This document shows positions 27,507 through 36,392 of a stretch of 64,000 nt of DNA, piece after piece. A model generated the notes under the pieces. It searched no databases, was not told the origin of the DNA, and saw only the letters and a program-made list of their open reading frames with translations. Positions within the stretch are counted from its first letter, which is position 1. Each line of letters begins with the position of its first letter. Made by a program: the position numbers and the translations under genes. The stretch comes from an uncultured Olsenella sp. (GTDB lineage Bacteria; Actinomycetota; Coriobacteriia; Coriobacteriales; Atopobiaceae), in contig CASEQJ010000011.1 in assembly GCA_949290055.1 (NCBI GenBank), positions 1 through 64,000 of the forward strand. The letters run 5' to 3'.

Positions 27507-28607
27507 CTAGAGACGAATCGGCATGAGGAGGTAGAGGTAGTTGACCTTGCCGTTGCTCTTGAAGATTCCCGGCTGCGTGGCCCCCTGAAGCTCGAGGCGC
27601 ACGGTCTCGGCGTCGGAGACGGCGTTCACGCAGTCGAAGACGAAGTGGTAGTTGAAGCCGATCGCGAGGCTCTGACCCTCGACCTCACAGGCGATCGTCT
27701 CCGAGGACTCGCCCTGCTCCGGGGAGCGCGCCGAGAGGCGCATGAGGCCGCCGTCGGCGTCCACGTCAAAGCGAATCGAGGCGTTCTGCTGGGCAATGAC
27801 GGAGACGCGCTTGAGCGCGGCGGAGAACTCGGCCACGTCCAGGGTCACCGCCGTGGAGCAGGTGGAGGAGACGAGCTGGCGCCAGGAGGGGAAGTTGCCC
27901 TCGAGCAGGCGCGTCACGAACGTGGTCGTGCCGAACGAGAAGACCGCCTGCTTCTCGGCCGTGCCGATCGAGATCGTGTCGGTCATGGAGGGCATGGCGA
28001 GCACGTCATGGAACACCTGGCCGCCGATCACGGCGCAGAAGGGCTCGCCCGCCGCGGCCTCGGCAGAGGAGTCGCACACCGCGAGGCGAATGGTGTCCGT
28101 CGCGACCATTCTGATCGTGTTGTCCTCGACGGTGAGCTGAATGCCCTGGAGGTACTGGCGGGTCGTCTCCTTCGAGGTGACGCGGTAGACCTTGTCCACC
28201 ATGCGTCCCAGAAGCTCGCTGGGAAGCTCTATGGTGCGCTCGGGCTCGATCTCGGGGAACTCCGGCCAATCGGAGGTCTTGAGGGTGTTGAGCAGGAACG
28301 TGGACTTGACGCAGGAGATCTTCACCATGCGGTCCTCGTCCTCGACGGTGATCGCGGCGTCGGGAAGGGTCTTGACAATGTTGGTGAGCACCTTGCCGGA
28401 GACCACCGCCGCGCCCTCCTCCTCGACGTTCGCGGGAACGAGGTGGCGAATGGAAATGGAGAGGTTGTTGGTCTGAAGCTCGAGGGTACCCTCGGCGGCG
28501 CGAAGGTACACGCCCGAGAGGACGGGCAGGGTCGAGTTTCCACCCATGCCCTTGGAGACGACGGTGAGGGCCTTCATGAGAGACGACTGGCTGACGGTGA
28601 ACTTCAT
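27507..28607 (-). CDS. dnaN: DNA polymerase III beta (sliding clamp)
   Basis: Ring-shaped processivity factor. It begins MKFTVSQSSLMKALTVVSKG, has LPVLSGVYL, the central ARSPEQGESSETI and the C-terminal FNYHFVFDCVNA with the ending YLYLLMPIRL. Length is 366 residues. ATG at 28607 follows AGGAGAAGGG. The upstream 238-bp gap to dnaA is AT-rich near 28625-28665 and holds a DnaA-box-like CTTTCAACA (28810), so dnaN may have its own promoter. Confidence 0.97.
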   Translation of the reverse strand: MKFTVSQSSLMKALTVVSKGMGGNSTLPVLSGVYLRAAEGTLELQTNNLSISIRHLVPANVEEEGAAVVSGKVLTNIVKTLPDAAITVEDEDRMVKISCVKSTFLLNTLKTSDWPEFPEIEPERTIELPSELLGRMVDKVYRVTSKETTRQYLQGIQLTVEDNTIRMVATDTIRLAVCDSSAEAAAGEPFCAVIGGQVFHDVLAMPSMTDTISIGTAEKQAVFSFGTTTFVTRLLEGNFPSWRQLVSSTCSTAVTLDVAEFSAALKRVSVIAQQNASIRFDVDADGGLMRLSARSPEQGESSETIACEVEGQSLAIGFNYHFVFDCVNAVSDAETVRLELQGATQPGIFKSNGKVNYLYLLMPIRL

Positions 28608-28845
28608 CGGTGTCCCTTCTCCTAGTACTTAGTAATTAATAAAAGAACAGTAGTAGTAATAGAGTCGGTCGAAAAGAAGAAAAGTCAGAGAACGTAGAGG
28701 TCAGAGGCGTGAGAAAGAGGTCTCTCCAAGGGGTCGACTCTCAACACGACTCGACACGTGCCCGCGTGTGGGAAATTTCTTCTACATGGTCTCGTCACTT
28801 TTCTTACGCCTTTCAACAATGTTCCCACACGTTCTTCTCGCCGTC

Positions 28846-30402
28846 TCACGCGTTTCCGGTTATGGACTCCCTGAGCTGCATGAGTCGGTCGTAGAAGGAC
28901 TTGTCCTCCCGTCGCGCGTCGTCGACCACGCTTATGCTGTGCATGACGGTCGCGTGGCTTCTGCCGCCGAAGTGCTTGCCTATGTCGGCGAGCGTCCGGT
29001 CGCACAGCTCGCGCGAGAGCCAAATGGCCACGTGGCGGGCCTCCATGAGACCCTTGTTACGCTTGTTGCCCACGAGGCTCGAGTGGTCTATGTCGTAGTA
29101 CTTCTCGACCGCCTTCTGGACGTCCTCGATCGAGACCACGCGCCCCGCGCTCGGCCAGCATTCGCGTGCCAGGGCCTCGATCTCGTCGCGCGCGAGCTCG
29201 CGGCCGGCCTTCTCCGCCGCCGTCGCGGCGAAGAGGCAGCGCTGGCAGAAGCCCTCGATCACGCGAATGTTGGTTCCGGCGCGCTCGGCCATGTAGCTGC
29301 GCGCCTCGCTCGGGACCACCCCGGTGAGGCCCGCCACGTTCTCGCGCACCGCGTCCTCGCGCATGCGCTCGCAGAAGGTCTCGATCAGGCGCAGCTTGAG
29401 CTCGTAGCTCGGCACCTGGATCGGCGTGGTGAAGCCCGAGGAGAGGCGGCTCGTGATTCGCTCGTCAAAGCCGTCCTTGCCCATGCCGAGCTGCGCGGGC
29501 GTCCGGTCGGCGGCGAGCACGATCTGCTTGCCGTTGGCGATCAGCTCGTTGAAGGTGTCGAAGAAAAAGCCGACGGTGCCGACCTTTCCCGTCATTTTCT
29601 GGACGTCGTCGATTATGAGCACGTCTATGTCTGCGTAGTTCTGGCGCAGCACCGCGGCGGCCGAGCGCTCCGAGTGGCGCATGGCCTCGGTGTAGTCGGT
29701 TATGAAGGAGGAGGCGTCGCGGTAGACGCACAGGCGCGTGGGGTCGTTCTTTGCGACGTAGTTTTGTATGGCGCGCAGCAGGTGCGTCTTGCCGAGGCCG
29801 CTCTTGCCGTATATGAACAGCGGGTTGTAGGTGCTGTTCATGCCGTTGGCGACCTGCAGCGCCGCCTGGTAGGCGATGTCGTTCTCCTCGCCGCGGACGA
29901 AGCGCTCGAAGGTGAGCTTGGAGGTCGCCTGCGATATGTCCTCGACGAGCGGGTTGTTGTGGCGGCGTCTCGCGGCCTCCTCGCGCAGGTCCTCGGGGCT
30001 CGGCTCGACCCAGCCGTCGTCGGCCATCTTCCTCGCCGCGGGACCGTCCCATGCGGGGTGCCCGTCGCCGGTCGCGGCGGCCCAGCTGCTCGCCTCCTCG
30101 CGCGACATGCTCGAGGGGGTGGGCGCGGCGGCTCCGGCCTGGGCCTGGACGAACTCGACCTCCAGGTGCATCGGCTCGAAGGCGGCCTGCGAGAGGCACT
30201 CCTCTATGACGTCGGCGTTCTTGGCGACGTTCTTGAGCACGAGGCGCATGGGGGTCTCGAGGTGCATGACTGCGTTGTCCATGCTCGTGGGCCTGCACTT
30301 TCTGAGCATGGCGAGTATGGACTCGGGCAGGTTCCTGCCGGCGAGAAGGTCGAGCGTGTCCTGCCAGAGCGCCTCGGCGTCCGACTCGAGTGAGAGTTCC
30401 AT
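28846..30402 (-). CDS. dnaA: Chromosomal replication initiator DnaA
   Basis: AAA+ initiator that opens oriC. Domain III shows NPLFIYGKSGLGKTHLL and DVLIIDDVQKM. Domain IV ends with EARHVAIWLSRELC and GGRSHATVMHSI, the DnaA-box-binding signature. Length from ATG 30402 is 518 residues. A GTG at 30432 would add ten residues; a TATACT -10 at 30441-30446 places the transcript start close to that GTG, so a leaderless start there is possible. The start remains open. The gene is preceded by DnaA-box-like sites, suggesting autoregulation. Confidence 0.95.
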   Translation of the reverse strand: MELSLESDAEALWQDTLDLLAGRNLPESILAMLRKCRPTSMDNAVMHLETPMRLVLKNVAKNADVIEECLSQAAFEPMHLEVEFVQAQAGAAAPTPSSMSREEASSWAAATGDGHPAWDGPAARKMADDGWVEPSPEDLREEAARRRHNNPLVEDISQATSKLTFERFVRGEENDIAYQAALQVANGMNSTYNPLFIYGKSGLGKTHLLRAIQNYVAKNDPTRLCVYRDASSFITDYTEAMRHSERSAAAVLRQNYADIDVLIIDDVQKMTGKVGTVGFFFDTFNELIANGKQIVLAADRTPAQLGMGKDGFDERITSRLSSGFTTPIQVPSYELKLRLIETFCERMREDAVRENVAGLTGVVPSEARSYMAERAGTNIRVIEGFCQRCLFAATAAEKAGRELARDEIEALARECWPSAGRVVSIEDVQKAVEKYYDIDHSSLVGNKRNKGLMEARHVAIWLSRELCDRTLADIGKHFGGRSHATVMHSISVVDDARREDKSFYDRLMQLRESITGNA

Positions 30403-30420
30403 GGGCTTCGCAATCCTGAT

Positions 30421-30458
30421 TGTTGAAAACACGGAACCCTAGTATAGCGATTGTTGAT
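30421..30458 (-). promoter_or_regulatory. dnaA promoter region with two DnaA-box-like sites
   Basis: On the minus strand, TTATCAACA (one change from the E. coli box) lies just upstream of a TATACT -10 (30441-30446). TTTTCAACA (30421-30429) follows downstream of it, overlapping the possible GTG start. The arrangement suggests that DnaA represses its own gene. Confidence 0.6.
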
Positions 30459-30474
30459 AACTTCTCCGCGGGCG

Positions 30475-31308
30475 TTAGACGAGCGTGCGTCCGAAACCGG
30501 TCAAGCGATACTTCTGGCCGTCTTTCATGACGACCCCCTGCGCCGCCAGCGCGGCAAGGGCGCGCGACCACGTGGCCCCCGAGGACCCGCAGGCGCGCAC
30601 GAGGTCCGTGGGCCCGCAGCTCTCGTGCTCGGTGAGGTAGGAGAGCACGCGCTCCCCCCGCTCGTCGAGGGAGATCTGGGGGGCAGGGGCCGTCTGCGGG
30701 ACGGGCGACGTCACCCTCGGCGCAAGGTTCTTCTCGTCCTCATGCTGGTCGGCACCGGATATGGCGCGGGCCTGCTGCCTGGGGTGGGTCGATATGGTGA
30801 CGACGGTGCCGCCGGAGATGTTGTCCTCGACCTCGAGGCTTCCTCCCTTGTCCGCCATGTACTGGTGGACGTAGGGCAGCCCGCTTCCCACGCCGCGAAT
30901 GTAGTGCTTCATTTCCTCGGTCGCCGAGGACGTCCCGTACTCGAGAGCGAGCGACTTCTCGCGTATGCCGGGTCCCTGGTCAGAGAAGCGAATGGTGTTT
31001 CCGCCGTCGAGTATGGTGATCGTGGGGGCCTGGAAGTAGGCGTGTATGAAGTTCTCCACGATCTCGCGAATGACCATGAAGGGTATGGAGCCCCCCTGCT
31101 CGTGGGAGAGGCGGTTCACGGTGGAGGTGATCTCCTCGAGGTAGGTGCGAACCTCGCTCGGCTCCACCACCACCACGCGCGGCGCGGCTGAGGCGTCGTC
31201 GTAGACGGCTATGCGCGCGGGGTGCCTGACCTCGAGCGTCGGTGCCCCCGCCTCACTGTCGCCCCTGACGGCGCCGTCCTCGACGAACGGGAAAAAATCT
31301 CGCGCCAC
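30475..31308 (-). CDS. ATP-binding (GHKL) protein with C-terminal winged helix
   Basis: It contains a HATPase domain: MVIREIVENFIHAY (N-box), IRFSDQGPGIREKSLALEYG, IRGVGSGLPYVHQYM and GGTVVTIST. No histidine-phosphotransfer helix is seen. A Pro-rich linker leads to a winged helix of about 70 residues (RGERVLSYLTEHESCGPTDL). Length is 277 residues. It sits between oriC and dnaA, so it may regulate initiation or be an anti-sigma-like switch; this is inference. GTG at 31308 has GGGGAG close upstream; TTG at 31326 is an alternative. Confidence 0.7.
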   Translation of the reverse strand: MARDFFPFVEDGAVRGDSEAGAPTLEVRHPARIAVYDDASAAPRVVVVEPSEVRTYLEEITSTVNRLSHEQGGSIPFMVIREIVENFIHAYFQAPTITILDGGNTIRFSDQGPGIREKSLALEYGTSSATEEMKHYIRGVGSGLPYVHQYMADKGGSLEVEDNISGGTVVTISTHPRQQARAISGADQHEDEKNLAPRVTSPVPQTAPAPQISLDERGERVLSYLTEHESCGPTDLVRACGSSGATWSRALAALAAQGVVMKDGQKYRLTGFGRTLV

Positions 31309-31598
31309 CGTCTCCCCTTTCAACAACCGTTCGTCAATTGTCGAAAACTTTTCAGACAGAATTCTATCTGAATGAAAGATTTCAACAAGCGCTCAAAACT
31401 TGTTGAAAACTGGGTGGATACCACGAACGGCGTTGGAAAATCATAGCATGCGAGTTGTCGCGTTTCTTAGCTTCTGGAAAAACGAATTCGTCTGGATTCA
31501 CGTTTCAGTGAAACGAGCGGGGACGACCGGGGCGAGAAGCGCGCGTCTTCAGCGGCGCCTACCTGCGAAGTAATCGTGGAGATTGTTTGGCGGAAAAA
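31309..31598. other. Probable chromosomal origin (oriC)
   Basis: AT-richer gap exactly where gene direction flips from leftward to rightward, between dnaA-side genes and rpmH. It holds DnaA-box-like TTTCAACAA (31318-31326), TTTCAACAA (31380-31388), TTGTTGAAAAC (31400-31410) and variants TTGTCGAAAAC (31338) and GTTGGAAAA. The palindrome CGTTTCAGTGAAACG (31501-31515) is also present. No gene is seen. The role is inferred from position and content. Confidence 0.7.
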
Positions 31599-31628
31599 TT
31601 GACAGGGCGCGGGCGAGACCCTTACAAT
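31599..31628 (+). promoter_or_regulatory. rpmH promoter
   Basis: TTGACA (31599-31604) and TACAAT (31623-31628) with an 18-bp spacer: a near-consensus housekeeping promoter 54 bp before rpmH. Confidence 0.8.
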
Positions 31629-31681
31629 CTCTGAGCTTATTGCTCTATATCGACGTTCATACCCAACCGGGAGGAATAGAC

Positions 31682-31816
31682 ATGAAGCGTACCTATCAGC
31701 CCAACAAGCGCAAGCGCGCCACCACCCACGGCTTCCGTGCCCGCATGGCCACCAAGGGCGGCCGCGCCGTCCTGGCCCGTCGTCGTGCGAAGGGCCGCAA
31801 GCGCCTGACCGTGTAG
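31682..31816 (+). CDS. rpmH: 50S ribosomal protein L34
   Basis: Small basic ribosomal protein. The sequence [18 protein letters not shown] with [22 protein letters not shown] is the whole L34 family pattern. Length is 44 residues. ATG at 31682 follows GGGAGGAATAGAC. First gene of the rightward block; rnpA begins 9 bp downstream. Confidence 0.98.
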   Translation: MKRTYQPNKRKRATTHGFRARMATKGGRAVLARRRAKGRKRLTV

Positions 31817-31825
31817 CGCCGCCTG

Positions 31826-32143
31826 ATGAGGACCATCAAGTCCAGAGGTGACTTCGAGAGGGTCTTCTCGCGGGGGAGGCGACTCAACGACTCCCTCCTC
31901 CGCGTCCGCGTGCTCCCCACGGGGGACACGGCGGGGAGGGTCGCGTTCGTGGCGGCAAAGCGCCTGGGCAACGCCGTCTTTCGCAACAGGTGCAAGAGGG
32001 TTCTGAGGGAGGCGGCGCGCTCCGTGGATCTTCCGGTCCAAGGGTACGACGTCATTCTCTTCTCTACCGCGGCGACGCATGACAGCTCTCCGAGCGAGGT
32101 TGCGGCCTCTCTGAGAAGGCTTCTCGGGAAATGTGGAATCTGA
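31826..32143 (+). CDS. rnpA: Ribonuclease P protein component
   Basis: Protein subunit of RNase P, which trims tRNA 5' ends. The basic signature [21 protein letters not shown] is present, and the N-terminus [14 protein letters not shown] is typical. Length is 105 residues. ATG at 31826 is 9 bp after the rpmH stop. Its TGA stop overlaps the start of yidD. Confidence 0.95.
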   Translation: MRTIKSRGDFERVFSRGRRLNDSLLRVRVLPTGDTAGRVAFVAAKRLGNAVFRNRCKRVLREAARSVDLPVQGYDVILFSTAATHDSSPSEVAASLRRLLGKCGI

Positions 32144-32379
32144 TGGTTCGCAAGAACGTGGGCGGGCTTCCCTCTCGAGGGGCGCGCGCCCTCATTCGTT
32201 TCTATCAGGAAAGGGTTTCACCCGCGCTTCCCGCGCGCTGCATATACGTACCGACGTGCTCACAGTACGCGTACGAGGCAATCGAGAAGTACGGGCTCCT
32301 GCGAGGCGCGGCGCTCGCGGTCCGCAGGATCTGTAGGTGCCATCCCCTCCACGCTGGGGGGTACGATCCCGTTCCCTAA
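32143..32379 (+). CDS. yidD: Membrane protein insertion efficiency factor YidD
   Basis: Small membrane-associated helper of YidC-dependent insertion. It shows [35 protein letters not shown] and [15 protein letters not shown], the complete family pattern. ATG at 32143 overlaps the rnpA TGA (TGATG), implying coupling; an in-frame ATG at 32131 would add four residues. Length is 78 residues. yidC follows after 20 bp. Confidence 0.93.
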   Translation: MVRKNVGGLPSRGARALIRFYQERVSPALPARCIYVPTCSQYAYEAIEKYGLLRGAALAVRRICRCHPLHAGGYDPVP

Positions 32380-32399
32380 GGGAGCGGAGCGGAGGAACC

Positions 32400-33158
32400 A
32401 TGTGGGACTGGTTTATTAACTTCCTGACCGCGGTGCTCGCCGGCATCGAGGGCTTCGTGGGCGACTGGGGCCTGGCCGTGATCATTCTCACGGTGATCGT
32501 GCGCCTCATTCTGACGCCGCTCATGGCCCACTCCACGCGCTCGACGGCGCGCATGCAGGTCATGCAGCCCAAGCTCCAGGAGATTCAGGAGCGCTACGCC
32601 GACGACCCGACGCGCCAGGCGGAGGAGCTTCGCAAGGTCTATGCCGAGCTGAAGTTCAACCCGCTCGGCGGCTGCCTGCCGCTGCTGCTGCAGATGCCGA
32701 TCTTCTTCGGCCTGTTCTCCGTCGTCCGCGACGTTCCCGAGGACGCCTGCTTCTATGGGATTCTCCCCTCGATCTCCACGTCCTGCTCCACCATGGTCGC
32801 CGCCGGCGACTGGGTGGCGGCCGCCCCCTACATAATCTTTGTCGTGCTCTTTGGCGTTCTCACGTTCGTTCCCATGGTGCTCAACACCTCCATGCAGAAC
32901 TCCGAGCAGCGCTCGCAGACCATGATGATGGGTGCGGTTATGTCGATCATGATGCTCATGTTCGGCTGGAGCGTCCCCGCCGCGGTCCTTCTCTACTATG
33001 TCACCTCGTCCCTGTGGCAGGTCATTCAGCAGAAGGTCATTACGCAGCGCGTCATGGAGAAGGCTAAGGCCGAGGCCCAGGCCGAGGCCGCCAACCGTCC
33101 CGTCGAGGTGGACGTGGTGCGCCGCGAGAAGAAGCCCCGTCAGCATAAGAAGAAGTAA
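32400..33158 (+). CDS. yidC: Membrane protein insertase YidC/OxaA
   Basis: Inserts membrane proteins with or without SecYEG. The short Gram-positive form has five membrane segments, beginning with WGLAVIILTVIVRLILTPLM. The hydrophilic hairpin MQPKLQEIQERYADDPTRQAEE and the core LPLLLQMPIFFGLFSVV follow, and the tail is Lys/Arg-rich. No lipobox is seen at the N-terminus. Length is 252 residues. ATG at 32400 follows GGAGG. Confidence 0.95.
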   Translation: MWDWFINFLTAVLAGIEGFVGDWGLAVIILTVIVRLILTPLMAHSTRSTARMQVMQPKLQEIQERYADDPTRQAEELRKVYAELKFNPLGGCLPLLLQMPIFFGLFSVVRDVPEDACFYGILPSISTSCSTMVAAGDWVAAAPYIIFVVLFGVLTFVPMVLNTSMQNSEQRSQTMMMGAVMSIMMLMFGWSVPAAVLLYYVTSSLWQVIQQKVITQRVMEKAKAEAQAEAANRPVEVDVVRREKKPRQHKKK

Positions 33159-33219
33159 TGTCTATATCTGACCTGCTTACACTTTTGAAAATGATTCAAT
33201 TTATGTTTTGGAGGATGGG

Positions 33220-33780
33220 ATGTCTGAGGAAGCGAGGAACGACTCTACTGAGCTCGTAGAGGATGAGTTCTCCTCCATTCGTGAGCACTTCGAGGCTGGT
33301 GAGGAGCTGACCGACGAGGAGATGGACAAGATCGCGGACCTCGCCGTCGGCTACCTCAAGGGAATCCTCGCTCTCTTTGGTGAGACCTCCTCGTCCATTG
33401 ACGAGTATGACGGTGAGAACGGCGAGCTCATTCTAGACGTGAACGGCGGCGACCTTGCCGTCCTGATTGGCCGTCACGGTCGCACGCTCGACGCGCTGCA
33501 GATGGTCCTTACCTCCCTCATGAGCAGCCGCATAAAGTTCTACTATCCGATCGTCGTGGACATTGAGGGTTACAAGTCTCGTCGTCGCAAGAAGCTTGAG
33601 GACATGGCCCACAGCTCTGCTGCCCGTGCCAAGAGCCGTGGCGGCAAGGTCACCCTCTCTCCCATGAACGCCTACGAGAGACGCATCATTCACCTTGCTC
33701 TTCGTGACGATGACGGTGTCGTCACACACTCCGAGGGCGAGGAGCCCGAGCGCAGGGTTGTCATTACCGCGGTGCGCTAG
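33220..33780 (+). CDS. jag: KH-R3H RNA-binding protein Jag/KhpB
   Basis: Single-strand RNA-binding protein linked to cell elongation and division in Gram-positives. The KH domain has the GxxG loop in VLIGRHGRTLDALQ. The R3H domain has LSPMNAYERRIIHLALRDD with the R-x3-H pair. The N-terminal 60 residues are acidic rather than the usual basic Jag_N. Length is 186 residues. ATG at 33220 follows GGAGG. A terminator lies 23 bp after the stop. Confidence 0.92.
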   Translation: MSEEARNDSTELVEDEFSSIREHFEAGEELTDEEMDKIADLAVGYLKGILALFGETSSSIDEYDGENGELILDVNGGDLAVLIGRHGRTLDALQMVLTSLMSSRIKFYYPIVVDIEGYKSRRRKKLEDMAHSSAARAKSRGGKVTLSPMNAYERRIIHLALRDDDGVVTHSEGEEPERRVVITAVR

Positions 33781-33803
33781 CGGTTTGGACAAAGACTTTG
33801 CGA

Positions 33804-33834
33804 GGGGGAGCATGTTGAGTGCTCCCCCTTTTTC
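33804..33834 (+). terminator. Terminator of the rpmH-jag block
   Basis: AGGGGGAGCA pairs with TGCTCCCCCT around a 7-nt loop and is followed by TTTTCTG. Confidence 0.9.
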
Positions 33835-33882
33835 TGTGACAATTCCTTTTGATACACGGATTCTTGTCAGAAGAGGTGTCAC

Positions 33883-34611
33883 GTGAACGAAGCACTCGAG
33901 AAGCAGCTCATTGAGGAGCTTGCAGTTTATGGTATCGAGCTGTCCGCAGACCAGGCTCGCACGCTTGTCTCCTACCTCATGCTTGTAATCGAGAAGAACA
34001 AGGTTGTGAATCTCACTCGTATCACCAATCCCGCCGATGCCGTCACGCTTCACCTTGTTGACTCACTGATTCCCCTTGCCTCCTCGACGTTTCATATAGG
34101 CGAGAAGGACCATGTTCTTGACATGGGTACGGGTGCCGGCTTCCCTGGTGTGCCCGTTGCTGTTGTCACTCAGGCTCAGGCGCTGCTCGTTGACTCTGTT
34201 GGGAAGAAGACAACCGCTGTGCAGGAATTCGCGGACAAGCTTGGGCTGCAGAACGTGATTACGCGACACGCTCGTCTCGAGGAACTCGCCTGCGAGATTT
34301 CGTGTACACAGAATGCTGTCTTTGCGCGTGCGGTTGCAAAGACGAATGTGCTTCTCGAATATGCGACACCGTTCCTTGCAAAGGGAGGTCTGCTGGTTGT
34401 CGAGAAGGGGCGTCCAGAGGAAGAGGAGCTTTGTGCCGCCTCCCAGGCGGCAAAGATCTGTGGCATGAAGCTTGTTTCACGTGAAACCTTCGAACTTCCC
34501 CGAGACCTTGGACACAGAGAGGTTCTTCTCTATGAGAAGGTCAGGACTAGTCAAATCAAACTTCCTCGGAGGAATGGGCTGGCACGTCAGCAGCCACTCG
34601 GCGAACAATGA
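33883..34611 (+). CDS. rsmG: 16S rRNA (guanine-527-N7) methyltransferase
   Basis: SAM-dependent methyltransferase that modifies G527 of 16S rRNA; its loss gives low-level streptomycin resistance in other bacteria. It shows VVNLTRITNPADAVTLHLVDSL, the SAM loop VLDMGTGAGFPGVPVAV and FARAVAKTNVLLEYATPFL. Length is 242 residues. GTG at 33883 has AGAGGTG upstream. A parS-like site lies inside the gene at 34473, and parA follows 118 bp later. Confidence 0.96.
   Translation: MNEALEKQLIEELAVYGIELSADQARTLVSYLMLVIEKNKVVNLTRITNPADAVTLHLVDSLIPLASSTFHIGEKDHVLDMGTGAGFPGVPVAVVTQAQALLVDSVGKKTTAVQEFADKLGLQNVITRHARLEELACEISCTQNAVFARAVAKTNVLLEYATPFLAKGGLLVVEKGRPEEEELCAASQAAKICGMKLVSRETFELPRDLGHREVLLYEKVRTSQIKLPRRNGLARQQPLGEQ
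34473..34488 (+). promoter_or_regulatory. parS site inside rsmG
   Basis: TGTTTCACGTGAAACC matches the bacterial parS consensus at 15 of 16 positions. Confidence 0.85.
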
Positions 34612-34614
34612 GTA

Positions 34615-34630
34615 TGTTTCACGTGAAACA
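34615..34630 (+). promoter_or_regulatory. Perfect parS site
   Basis: TGTTTCACGTGAAACA, the exact consensus bound by ParB, between rsmG and parA. Confidence 0.95.
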
Positions 34631-34654
34631 GAAACTAAATTGACGAATTGAAAA

Positions 34655-34679
34655 TTCACGTGAGGTTTCACGTGGAACA
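34655..34679 (+). promoter_or_regulatory. Two degenerate parS-like sites
   Basis: TTCACGTGA at 34655 and GGTTTCACGTGGAACA at 34664-34679 (13 of 16 matches). They are close to the parA promoter and may let ParB repress its operon. Confidence 0.55.
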
Positions 34680-34729
34680 TACCGTAATATGCTGAATCAA
34701 GAAGTACGCACACAACAAACGGAGGCTAA

Positions 34730-35530
34730 ATGAGCTACAAAGATGTAAAACGCGGACTTCCTCAGCGAGACACGCGTGTGTTTGCCGTAATCAACCAAAA
34801 AGGCGGTGTTGGTAAGTCAACGACCGTAATCAATCTCTCTGCCTGTCTCGGCGAGAACAAAAAGAAGGTTCTTGTTGTTGATTTTGACCCGCAAGGGAAC
34901 TCAACAAGCGGCTACGGCATTGAGAAGGAAGAACTAGAGCACGACATTTATGACGTGATTCTCCATGATTATCCAATTGAGAACACGATCATGGAGACAT
35001 GTGAGGAAAACGTCTTCATTGTTCCGGCGACGATACAGCTTGCGACAGCAGAAATTGAGCTTGTCACGGCAATGGCACGAGAGTCAGTTCTCAAAGACGC
35101 GATAAGCAAAATCAAGGACGAGTTTGACTATGTCTTTATTGACTGCCCGCCTTCGCTGGGTCTTCTGACCATTAATGCACTCATTGCAGCAAATTCCCTG
35201 CTCATTCCTATTCAATGTGAATATTATGCGCTTGAGGGCGTTGCGAAGCTGCTGGAGTCCATGCAAATGGTCAAGCGCCGCATGAACCCGGAACTTGAGA
35301 TCTTTGGTGTGCTCATGACCATGTTCGACAGTAGAACCACGCTTTCCAAGCAGGTTGTCGACGAGGTCCAGTCCTACTTTGGCAAGAAGATGTTCAAAAC
35401 GATTATTCCGAGGAACGTGAAGCTGTCAGAGGCTCCGAGCCACGGAATGCCGGTTATTCAGTACGCCCGTGTGAGCAAGGGTTCCCTTGCCTATATGAAG
35501 CTGGCGAAAGAGGTGGTCGCTCGTGGCTAA
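34730..35530 (+). CDS. parA: Chromosome partitioning ATPase ParA/Soj
   Basis: Deviant-Walker ATPase that segregates origins with ParB and can affect DnaA. It shows FAVINQKGGVGKSTTVINL (deviant Walker A), VLVVDFDPQGNSTSGYG and FIDCPPSLGLLTINALIA. Length is 266 residues. ATG at 34730 follows GGAGG. It overlaps parB by 8 nt. The lower GC and softer codon use from jag to parB contrast with flanking genes. Confidence 0.97.
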   Translation: MSYKDVKRGLPQRDTRVFAVINQKGGVGKSTTVINLSACLGENKKKVLVVDFDPQGNSTSGYGIEKEELEHDIYDVILHDYPIENTIMETCEENVFIVPATIQLATAEIELVTAMARESVLKDAISKIKDEFDYVFIDCPPSLGLLTINALIAANSLLIPIQCEYYALEGVAKLLESMQMVKRRMNPELEIFGVLMTMFDSRTTLSKQVVDEVQSYFGKKMFKTIIPRNVKLSEAPSHGMPVIQYARVSKGSLAYMKLAKEVVARG

Positions 35531-36392
35531 GAAGAGTGGGCTCGGAAAGGGTCTGGGACTTCTCGTTGGCGAGGCTGACGCAGAAACAGCGGGGATGCGG
35601 CCGGATTCGACATTGCCAATTGATCAAGTCAAGCCGAACAAGGACCAGCCACGAAAGAGCTTCAAGGCGGAGGACCTTGCGGAGCTGACGGACTCGATCA
35701 AGCAAAACGGCATTCTCCAGCCACTTCTGGTGAGAAGAAAGGGAAGCGTCTACGAGATCGTTGCAGGCGAGCGTCGCTACCAGGCTGCCCGCGCGGCTGG
35801 TCTGACCGAGGTCCCGGTTGTGATTCGCGAGATCTCTGACGAGGACGTCTTCAAGCTTGCGCTCATTGAGAACCTTCAACGTTCTGACCTCACCCCACTC
35901 GAAGAGGCACGAGGATACCGTCAGCTCATTAAGGAGAAGGGGCTGACCCAGGAGGAGCTGGCAAAGATTCTCTCAAAGTCCCGATCGGCCATTACCAACA
36001 CCATACGTCTGCTCGACCTTCCCAGAGAGGTCCAGGACCTTGTGGAGGAAGGAAGCCTCTCTGCTGGACACGCCCGAGCCATTCTTGCGGTCCCGAGTGA
36101 AGAGGGTCGTATCAAGCTGGCGCGGAAGGTCGTTGAGGAGCGTTTGTCGGTCAGACAGACAGAAACCCTCGCCCCATTGTTTTCTGTCAGCGAGAACACA
36201 GAGCGAGCCGTGAGAGTGCCCACGCCGCAGTCCTTCAAGCGCGCGGCGCGACAGATGCGGTTGGCGCTCGACACAAACGTCAAGGTGAAGAACGTCCGAG
36301 GCAAGAACAAGATTGAGATCGAGTTCGCGGACGAGGACCAGCTGGCACACATAGTCGACCTTCTTGTTGGCCCGGGAGCGTGGTCGAAGTAA
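35523..36392 (+). CDS. parB: Chromosome partitioning protein ParB/Spo0J
   Basis: CTPase clamp that loads at parS and condenses the origin region. It begins KKSGLGKGLGLL, has QPLLVRRKGSVYEIVAGERR, the arginine motif ALIENLQRSDLTPLEEA, and the HTH GLTQEELAKILSKSRSAITN. Length is 289 residues. GTG at 35523 lies inside the end of parA. Target parS sites lie just upstream. Confidence 0.97.
   Translation: MAKKSGLGKGLGLLVGEADAETAGMRPDSTLPIDQVKPNKDQPRKSFKAEDLAELTDSIKQNGILQPLLVRRKGSVYEIVAGERRYQAARAAGLTEVPVVIREISDEDVFKLALIENLQRSDLTPLEEARGYRQLIKEKGLTQEELAKILSKSRSAITNTIRLLDLPREVQDLVEEGSLSAGHARAILAVPSEEGRIKLARKVVEERLSVRQTETLAPLFSVSENTERAVRVPTPQSFKRAARQMRLALDTNVKVKNVRGKNKIEIEFADEDQLAHIVDLLVGPGAWSK

Noticed and set aside
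31558..31567. CCTACCTGCG in oriC and CCGCAGGTAG at 10470 as extra copies of the 105-bp element core
   Set aside because: A 9-10 bp match alone is expected about once in the window by chance, and no terminal repeats flank either site.
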